Shown here one piece after another: positions 1 through 5,383 of a stretch of DNA of 6,191 nucleotides (position 1 is the first letter of the stretch; every line of letters starts with the position of its first letter). The translations under genes and the position numbers were made by a program. The notes below the pieces were generated by a model, which had not been told where the DNA came from, did no database searches, and saw only the letters and a list, made by a program, of their open reading frames with translations. The DNA is taken from assembly GCA_002497905.1 (NCBI GenBank), contig DAFJ01000079.1, positions 1 through 6,191 of the forward strand. The letters are read 5' to 3'. This DNA is from Euryarchaeota archaeon UBA251 (lineage in GTDB: Archaea; Thermoplasmatota; Poseidoniia; Poseidoniales; Thalassarchaeaceae).

Positions 1-1
1 G

Positions 2-628
2 ATGGTAACATATGAGATATCAGAGGAAGGAAGTTCTGATTCTCAACAAATTGGAAGCGAAACCGGATTTGCTCATCCATATGCTGTCTTATCTAACACG
101 GTTTACCCAACTGAGTTGGGCACGTATACTCTTACCGTGTCGGTCAGAGATCCTGCTGGTGGCGTAGCTACTGATTCAATCATCTTCCAAGTTTGGCCAC
201 AGGATAATGACAACGATTTCATCGATACTTGTCAGACTACTGGGGATTATGCTTGGTATGATCCTGTGGAAGAGGTCCGTTGTGGGCCTGATGAGTATGA
301 TGAGGACGACGATAACGATGGAATGCGTGATACACTCGATTCATTCCCGAAGGATCCCTGTGCTTGGCAGGACACCGATCAAGATGGTAATCCCGATGAG
401 ATCATTGATTCTTGTACTACAGATCTTATCGAGGACGATGATGATGATGATGACGGAATTTTGGATCAAGATGATTCTGACCCAAAGGTCCCTCTGACAG
501 TATCTGAAAGCGCATCAGAAGAGCCCCTCATTGTGACCTTACTATCCCCCGGAGTAATCCTACCTCTTCTCGTGGTTGTGGTTGCTACTGCATTGCTTGC
601 CCGCCAGCGGCGAAATTCCGATGGTTAG
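2..628 (+). CDS. C-terminal part of a membrane-anchored surface protein with Asp-rich TSP3-like Ca-binding repeats (5' partial)
   Basis: The frame is open to the left edge and the first ATG (position 2) is not preceded by a stop. With no signal peptide, this is most likely the end of a much longer secreted protein. Visible residues 1-65 look like the end of an Ig/PKD- or cadherin-like beta-sandwich (GTYTLTVSVRDPAGG near 40-54). Residues 68-160 are Asp/Asn-rich, with DNDND at 68-72, DDDNDGMRD at 102-110, DTDQDGNPDE at 124-133 and an ED7G run at 144-152. This is the calcium-binding pattern of thrombospondin type 3 repeats. Four cysteines (77, 94, 120, 138) could form two disulfides, consistent with an extracellular location. 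A hydrophobic helix at about 177-199 followed by RQRR and a short tail makes a C-terminal membrane anchor with a cytosolic end. Such architecture is common among predicted surface proteins of Marine Group II archaea. The ligand or substrate cannot be told from this fragment. The next gene starts 5 bases downstream. Confidence 0.8.
   Translation: MVTYEISEEGSSDSQQIGSETGFAHPYAVLSNTVYPTELGTYTLTVSVRDPAGGVATDSIIFQVWPQDNDNDFIDTCQTTGDYAWYDPVEEVRCGPDEYDEDDDNDGMRDTLDSFPKDPCAWQDTDQDGNPDEIIDSCTTDLIEDDDDDDDGILDQDDSDPKVPLTVSESASEEPLIVTLLSPGVILPLLVVVVATALLARQRRNSDG
434..454 (+). repeat. GAY trinucleotide run encoding seven consecutive aspartates
   Basis: Seven in-frame Asp codons lie in a row: GAC, five GAT, then GAC. 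They sit inside the Asp-rich domain of the surface protein, just before its last DGILDQDD calcium-loop-like segment. Five perfect GAT units make a small microsatellite that could change length in whole codons without breaking the frame. Confidence 0.75.
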
Positions 629-633
629 GTGAT
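627..633 (+). promoter_or_regulatory. Shine-Dalgarno-like AGGTGAT overlapping the upstream stop codon
   Basis: AGGTGAT matches seven bases of the consensus GGAGGTGATC, which is complementary to the 3' end of archaeal 16S rRNA. Its first two bases are the last two bases of the TAG stop of the surface-protein gene. It ends directly before GTG (634) and 3 bases before TTG (637), so it supports a start at one of these two codons. It also suggests that ribosomes finishing the first gene re-initiate on the second. Confidence 0.5.
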
Positions 634-1212
634 GTGTTGAGTAAGATTTTCGAGACATTCGATGATACTACTTCGATTGTTGGCTTTGGGGCCATTGCCT
701 TGGTCTCAATGATTGTTGTAATCGACACATTCCGTTATTTCATGATGGAACGAGAGGTCCCTCGTCTTGGAGCACTTTCGAATGGAGGTTGGGCATGGTC
801 TACCACTATTCGGTACGAATATGAGCGGAATTGGGCAAATGTGATCACTCTTATTGTGATGGGTCTGATGCCTTTACTCCTCGATCCTATTCTCGATATT
901 CCGCCATTGCAATTATTCCTCTTCCCTTTAGCTTTGTTTGGAATGCTCCTCCTTCAAATTCTTCCGAAACGGTATGCAGTAACGCGGGATATCCTATCTG
1001 CAGATGGTTTCACTTTCGAATGGGACCGAGTCGTCTGGAGAGGTTGGGAAGGGGGCCGTCGGATTGTGCTTCAGCGCACTGGATGGTGGTTGTTCGCTCC
1101 CTTACCTCTCGGCGGCTCCCCAGATGACCTTGAGCAGGCTGCTCTTCGGATTGAAGCCGCAGTCACTAATCGTTGGGAGGAAATCATCGAACTCCTACAA
1201 GAAGAGGAATGA
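634..1212 (+). CDS. Hypothetical three-helix membrane protein with soluble C-terminal (possibly PH-like) domain
   Basis: I do not recognise a named family. The 192-residue product has predicted membrane helices at about 14-33, 68-88 and 91-110. Between the first two lies a loop of about 35 residues rich in Arg and Trp (MMEREVPRLG at 37-46, then a WAWS segment near 53-56). The last 80 residues are soluble. The run from ILSADGFTFEWDRVVWRGW (120-138) through a short strand-rich stretch to a final amphipathic helix (163-192) resembles small membrane-attached PH-like domains (bPH/DUF5673 type), in which a 'GI..W..I.W' strand pattern precedes a C-terminal helix. That resemblance is a guess from pattern. 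The start is GTG 634, or TTG 637 one codon later; both fit the AGGTGAT site at 627-633. The 5-base gap after the surface-protein gene implies co-transcription, and both products are membrane-located, so a shared envelope role is possible but unproven. Confidence 0.7.
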   Translation: MLSKIFETFDDTTSIVGFGAIALVSMIVVIDTFRYFMMEREVPRLGALSNGGWAWSTTIRYEYERNWANVITLIVMGLMPLLLDPILDIPPLQLFLFPLALFGMLLLQILPKRYAVTRDILSADGFTFEWDRVVWRGWEGGRRIVLQRTGWWLFAPLPLGGSPDDLEQAALRIEAAVTNRWEEIIELLQEEE

Positions 1213-1256
1213 ACTCTTCTCGCAATCATCAAAGACGGACCCGAGAAGCCTATTCC

Positions 1257-2879
1257 ATGGCTGACTACCCCGACAACGAACCAATCCTCTCCTATGCCCC
1301 CGGTAGTGTGGAGCGACTTGAACTGCAGGAGGAGATGGATCGACAGATGTGTGAGGTGGTGGAAATACCCTGCATCATCAATGGAGTTGAGGTTTTCACA
1401 GGGGACATAATGCCCCAAGTTATTCCTCACAAGCATGGCCATGTTCTTGCTAATGTACATCTTGCTGGACCGGAAGAGATGGAAGCGGCTTGCGATGCTG
1501 CCGTTAATGCACAGATGGATTGGATTGCGATAGGTCTCGAGGCACGATGTGCTATTTTCGAGCGTGCCGCCGACCTACTTGCAACAACATGGCGGGCGAA
1601 AGCAAATGCTTCCACCATGCTGAATCAATCAAAAACAGCGTTTCAAGCGGAGATTGATGCTGTTTGCGAACTTGTGGACTTTTGGAGATTCAACGCTTAT
1701 TATGCTCGCCAATTCCATGATGATTTTCAACCCCTCCATTCTCCTGAGGGTGTAATCAATTCAACAGAGATACGACCTCTTGAGGGCTTTGTTCTTGCAA
1801 TCACACCTTTCAATTTCACAAGTATCTCTGGAAACCTTCCTAGTGCACCGGCACTTGTGGGTTGTACTGCGGTATGGAAGCCAAGTCGTAATTCCATATT
1901 CTCAAATCATGTAATTATGAAATTGATGATGGAAGCAGGACTTCCTCCTGGCGTCATCAACTTCGTTCCCGGTTCTGGTGAAGCAATTACTAGCATCGCC
2001 TTGGAGAATCCTCACTTTGCTGGAGTCCACTTCACTGGTTCTACAAACACCTTCAATGGCCTCTGGGAACGGATTGCATCATCTCTCGGCAATCTAGCAT
2101 CCTATCCGCGTATCGTCGGAGAGACTGGTGGGAAAGATTTCGTCGTTGCCCATCCAAATTGCGATCATCGCGCTCTTGTAATTGCACTTCTTCGAGGCGC
2201 TTTCGAATTCCAAGGTCAGAAATGTAGTGCAGCTAGTCGAGCCTACATCCCTCGTTCTGTCTGGGGATCTATCAAAGATGAACTCGTAGAGGAGGTTGGA
2301 CGTATCACCATGGGCGATGCTCGTGATTTTACAAACTTCATGACGGCCGTAATTGACCAACGCTCTTTCGACAAAATCACTGGATATATTCGGAGAGCTC
2401 AAACCGATCCTGGTTGCAATATTGTTTGTGGAGGTAACAGTGACGATTCAGAAGGGTGGTTCATCGATCCGACTATCATCGTCTGTGATGACCCAGAGTA
2501 TGAATCGATGATAGAGGAGATATTCGGGCCTGTTTTGTCGATCTACATCTATGAGGATGATGAATTCATTGATGTCTTGAGTATGTGTGATACTGCATCC
2601 CCTTACGCACTTACAGGTTCAATTTTCGCTAATGATGAGGAAGATATCCAGACCGCCTTCAATGCGTTGCGCTTCACAGCAGGAAATTTCTACATCAATG
2701 ACAAGCCAACTGGTGCAGTCGTCGCTCAACAACCGTTCGGAGGTGCTCGTGCTAGTGGAACAAACGACAAGGCAGGGGGACCGCTCAATTTGCTTCGTTG
2801 GATTAGCCCCCGTTCGGTTAAGCGCACCCTATCGCCCCCGCATGAATGGGGCTACCCCTTCCTCCAACCAGATGAGTGA
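1257..2879 (+). CDS. pruA: L-glutamate gamma-semialdehyde dehydrogenase (1-pyrroline-5-carboxylate dehydrogenase), ALDH4A1 type
   Basis: It oxidises L-glutamate 5-semialdehyde, in equilibrium with 1-pyrroline-5-carboxylate, to glutamate using NAD+. This is the last step of proline catabolism and also part of arginine/ornithine breakdown, in the cytosol. The 540-residue protein follows the human mitochondrial ALDH4A1 sequence almost throughout, from NEPIL (7-11) to the C-terminus. Visible functional residues are Asn186 (PFNFT, oxyanion hole), Lys208 (WKPS, cofactor binding), the FTGS loop at 259-262, Glu289 (GETGGK, general base), nucleophile Cys323 (GQKCSA) and Glu421 (EIFGPV). The carboxylate-anchoring loop GGARASGTNDK (495-505) is specific to P5C dehydrogenases. 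Nothing is truncated. ATG 1257 is chosen because homology begins directly after it and the length suits the family. ATG 1209, overlapping the previous stop as ATGA, would add 16 unsupported residues. No strong ribosome-binding site precedes either. No proline dehydrogenase gene lies within the window. Confidence 0.95.
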   Translation: MADYPDNEPILSYAPGSVERLELQEEMDRQMCEVVEIPCIINGVEVFTGDIMPQVIPHKHGHVLANVHLAGPEEMEAACDAAVNAQMDWIAIGLEARCAIFERAADLLATTWRAKANASTMLNQSKTAFQAEIDAVCELVDFWRFNAYYARQFHDDFQPLHSPEGVINSTEIRPLEGFVLAITPFNFTSISGNLPSAPALVGCTAVWKPSRNSIFSNHVIMKLMMEAGLPPGVINFVPGSGEAITSIALENPHFAGVHFTGSTNTFNGLWERIASSLGNLASYPRIVGETGGKDFVVAHPNCDHRALVIALLRGAFEFQGQKCSAASRAYIPRSVWGSIKDELVEEVGRITMGDARDFTNFMTAVIDQRSFDKITGYIRRAQTDPGCNIVCGGNSDDSEGWFIDPTIIVCDDPEYESMIEEIFGPVLSIYIYEDDEFIDVLSMCDTASPYALTGSIFANDEEDIQTAFNALRFTAGNFYINDKPTGAVVAQQPFGGARASGTNDKAGGPLNLLRWISPRSVKRTLSPPHEWGYPFLQPDE

Positions 2880-3259
2880 AACACATCACTGCTCCTTTGT
2901 CAGTGTTGAATTATGTTGGAGGGAGATGGTAAGGTTGATGTCCTATCTCGAATGCCATCCGGACCTTGCGCGACCCAACCATGCCCCCGGATTTTCCTTC
3001 TTGGACACCAGATGATTCCGATAGGAACCACTGGAATGTTGGCTATCGAAAGTCCATCATCCGTCGAACTCGAAGAGTCGCTATGCCCCACAATGCCCAT
3101 CTAGTAATTAGAAGACGCTTACGTCCTATTGAGCGTCAACGCATTGCACGATTGCGAGGAACACGCAGACGGCTTTTGCAGACCTCTATCGTGTTCAATT
3201 CGAAATTCCAGAAGCGCTGGTGCTGAAGAGAGCAAAGAGGTTCATTGCCTGTCGTGGAG
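2880..3259. other. Poorly explained 380-base interval between pruA and ligA
   Basis: No ORF here has recognisable homology. Competing short frames run through it: an Arg-rich frame (ATG 2981 to stop 3226) and a frame from ATG 2913 to the stop at 3104 (63 codons, also unrecognised). A weak imperfect hairpin (CACTG at 2887-2891, CAGTG at 2901-2905) follows pruA, but without a T-rich tract. I see no convincing TATA/BRE promoter and no tRNA-like cloverleaf. It presumably contains the end of the pruA transcript and the ligA leader, plus perhaps one small gene. Confidence 0.5.
2981..3226 (+). CDS. Possible small Arg-rich protein, unknown function
   Basis: The candidate has 81 residues from ATG 2981; TTG 2966 would give 86. 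The first 20 residues are acidic and Pro-rich (PPDFPSWTPDDSD). The rest is strongly basic, with Arg clusters at RKSIIRRTRR and RRRLRPIERQRIARLRGTRRR, and a final FQKRWC. Such a charge layout could suit a nucleic-acid-binding protein, but no family is recognised. Evidence is weak. No Shine-Dalgarno site precedes the start, the purine bias at first codon positions is modest, and an overlapping frame (2913-3104) is about as plausible. It would end 33 bases before the chosen ligA start, so it could be co-transcribed with ligA. Confidence 0.3.
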   Translation: MPPDFPSWTPDDSDRNHWNVGYRKSIIRRTRRVAMPHNAHLVIRRRLRPIERQRIARLRGTRRRLLQTSIVFNSKFQKRWC

Positions 3260-5383
3260 ATGAATAGACAAGGGGGGGGAACTTTGGATCGTGTCGAGTA
3301 TCTTGCGGCGGAAATTGCCCGCCATTCCCATCTGTACTACAATCTCGCAACTCCTGAGATTGATGATGCGGAATTCGATGCATTATGGGATGAACTAAAG
3401 CGACTTTCTCCAGAGCATCCTCAACTGAGACGAGTTGGTGCAGAGGTACCGGCAGGCTCGGTAAAGGTAGACCATAGATTTCCTATGAGGAGCCTCGATA
3501 AAGCTACGACAGATGAGGAGATTCTTCATTTCGTCCAGGAAACGACAGCCGAGGGTCGGCGCTTTCTCGCTCAACCGAAACTCGATGGTTCGGCTCTTTC
3601 ACTTGAATATCGTCGGGGGCGGCTTGTACGTGCAGCAACCCGTGGCAATGGTGAGCGTGGCGAGGATGTTACAGCAAACGCTCTGAGAATCCCTAACATT
3701 CCTCATCGTCTTTCTTGGGATGGTGATTGCCATGTTCGTGGTGAGGTTGTAATGCGCCTTGATGTGTTTAGGGAGAAGTACGCTGACATCGCCCCGAATC
3801 CAAGAAATCTTGCTGCGGGTTCTCTTCGTCAGAAGTATGTGGATTCAGGTAAGGGCGATGCCTCAGATCTAACCTTCCTCGCTTACGACGCACGTTTCAT
3901 CCCTTCAGATGAAACTCATCCGGACAGTCCAACCCCGCTTCATTTTGAATATGACAGCGAAATTGTCCATTGGTTGCGTAGTATCGGCATTGAGCCAGCG
4001 GGAGACCAAGTTTGTGAGGGTGATACTGTAGACACAGTAACTGGATCAATGATTTCTCAGACCAAGTATTGGACTGATACTCGGTCCGAACTTCCATGGG
4101 AGATTGATGGCGTGGTGTTCAAACTCGACGACCTTTCTAAGAGAGAATTGCTAGGAATGACTGCACATCATCCTCGTTGGGCTCTTGCATGGAAGTTTCC
4201 TCCGGAAGAGGCGGTAACCGTGCTTATGGGTGTGGATTGGCAGACTGGAAGAACAGGTGCAGTAACTCCAGTTGCACGCGTCGCACCAGTTGTTGTTTCC
4301 GGAGTTACAGTTGAGAATACCACCCTCCATAATGCGGGAGAAGTCAAGCGTCTTGGAGTTCAAATTGGGGACAAGGTTAGGATTGTGCGTAGAGGCGATG
4401 TAATTCCAAAGATTATCGAGGTATTGGGGCCAGCTAATTCGAATGATTTGACAGGCCGTTTTCATGGAGATGGGACTCAGTTTGAATTGTCGCTTCCCCA
4501 TCGGTCAGTGCCTGATCCACCAACATCTTGTCCAGAATGTGCATCGTCGCTTGAGGTTGATGGCGCTTTTATTCGATGTAACAATCTCGATTGCCCTGCC
4601 CGCGTAGTTCGTACTGTCCTTTACTGGTGTCGAGCTCTTGAGATGGATGGGATTGGTCAAAAACTTGCAGAGCAACTTTGCGATGTGGGATTAGTTCGAA
4701 CCCTTCCTGATCTTTATCGATTAAGTATGAACGATCTACTCACCCTCGATCGTATGGGTGAGAAGAGTGCCTCTAATGTTCTCTCTCAGTTGGAATCAAC
4801 TCAATCTCTGATGTTATCGCGATTCTTATCGGCTCTCGGTCTACCAGGGATTGGCCCCGAACTTGCCACCTCAATTGCTGCGGAAGTTGGCGATTTAGAG
4901 AATTTGATGATGATGGCTGAGGCAAAAGATAAGCCCGTAATTGACCGTCTTGTTGCAATTGATGGAGTCGGAGAAACAGTCGCGTCTTCACTTCTTGATG
5001 GATTGGCACTGCGCCGTTCAATTGTGTTTGATTTAGCAGATATACTTGAGATTACGACCGAGACAATCTCTCTCACATCTTCTGGTGTGCTAGAGGGTAA
5101 GACATTCTGCATCACGGGGACGCTTAGTCGTCCTCGAAAGGAAATTGCGCTTGCAATCAAAGCATCTGGGGGTAAGGTTGTCAGTGCAGTATCGGGTAAA
5201 TTGGACTACCTTGTCGCTGGCGAATCTGCAGGTTCAAAATTGGAGAAGGCACAACGTCTGGGGGTATCGATTTTGAATGAATCAGATTTGGATACAATCA
5301 TCTCCAAGGGAGGAGATTTCGATCCTCAAAACAGTGGGGGATCACAGGTTCAACGTTCAGGAACTTTGGATGATTGGGTCTGA
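3260..5383 (+). CDS. ligA: NAD+-dependent DNA ligase (LigA)
   Basis: It seals single-strand nicks in duplex DNA, such as Okazaki-fragment joints and repair sites, using NAD+ as the adenylate donor and releasing NMN. The 707-residue chain has the full bacterial layout. The N-terminal Ia domain includes HSHLYYNLATPEIDDAEFD (22-40). The adenylation domain has nucleophile Lys107 (KLDG), TRGNGERGEDVT (127-138), Glu162 (GEVV), EIDGVVFK (281-288) and Lys312 (WKFPPEE). An OB fold spans about 330-390. A four-cysteine zinc finger uses Cys424, 427, 440 and 445. Helix-hairpin-helix repeats lie at about 455-585, including GLPGIGPELA and AIDGVGETVA. A BRCT domain covers about 609-683. A 24-residue tail beyond BRCT is extra compared with E. 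coli LigA (671 residues). ATG 3260 is chosen; TTG 3245 (after GAGGT at 3237-3241), GTG 3254 and TTG 3284 (after the G8 run) are alternatives. Most archaea use ATP-dependent ligases, although haloarchaeal LigN is a known NAD+-dependent exception, so lateral origin is likely. Confidence 0.96.
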   Translation: MNRQGGGTLDRVEYLAAEIARHSHLYYNLATPEIDDAEFDALWDELKRLSPEHPQLRRVGAEVPAGSVKVDHRFPMRSLDKATTDEEILHFVQETTAEGRRFLAQPKLDGSALSLEYRRGRLVRAATRGNGERGEDVTANALRIPNIPHRLSWDGDCHVRGEVVMRLDVFREKYADIAPNPRNLAAGSLRQKYVDSGKGDASDLTFLAYDARFIPSDETHPDSPTPLHFEYDSEIVHWLRSIGIEPAGDQVCEGDTVDTVTGSMISQTKYWTDTRSELPWEIDGVVFKLDDLSKRELLGMTAHHPRWALAWKFPPEEAVTVLMGVDWQTGRTGAVTPVARVAPVVVSGVTVENTTLHNAGEVKRLGVQIGDKVRIVRRGDVIPKIIEVLGPANSNDLTGRFHGDGTQFELSLPHRSVPDPPTSCPECASSLEVDGAFIRCNNLDCPARVVRTVLYWCRALEMDGIGQKLAEQLCDVGLVRTLPDLYRLSMNDLLTLDRMGEKSASNVLSQLESTQSLMLSRFLSALGLPGIGPELATSIAAEVGDLENLMMMAEAKDKPVIDRLVAIDGVGETVASSLLDGLALRRSIVFDLADILEITTETISLTSSGVLEGKTFCITGTLSRPRKEIALAIKASGGKVVSAVSGKLDYLVAGESAGSKLEKAQRLGVSILNESDLDTIISKGGDFDPQNSGGSQVQRSGTLDDWV
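3272..3279 (+). repeat. G8 homopolymer near the ligA start
   Basis: Eight consecutive G bases encode Gly-Gly-Gly (GGG GGG GGA), residues 5-7 of the chosen LigA start. The run could serve as a ribosome-binding-like sequence for TTG 3284, be prone to slippage, or hide a length error in the assembly. Any of these would move the true N-terminus. Confidence 0.7.

Noticed and set aside
434..454. GAT run as a phase-variable repeat
   Set aside because: Units are in-frame trinucleotides, so length change would only alter the Asp count. Poly-Asp is common in such calcium-binding domains, and nothing suggests on/off switching.
1209..1256. Alternative pruA start at ATG 1209, overlapping the previous stop as ATGA
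   Set aside because: The overlap is attractive for coupling, but the added 16 residues have no counterpart in the family, whose similarity begins just after ATG 1257. The nearest GAGG is only one base from the ATG.
1071..1460. Reverse-strand 129-codon ORF
   Set aside because: It lies opposite the end of the membrane protein and the start of pruA. It shows no recognisable domain and straddles two well-supported genes.
2884..2908. Hairpin after pruA (CACTG/CAGTG with 9-base loop) as a terminator
   Set aside because: The stem is short with a mismatch, and no T-rich tract follows. Archaeal termination depends mainly on T-runs, so it is not called.
4151..4501. Reverse-strand 116-codon ORF
   Set aside because: It is antisense to the ligA adenylation/OB region, with atypical composition and no recognisable motif.
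4801..5160. Reverse-strand 119-codon ORF
   Set aside because: It is wholly antisense to the HhH/BRCT part of ligA, is Ser/Arg/Ile-rich as expected of a shadow frame, and has no domain signal.
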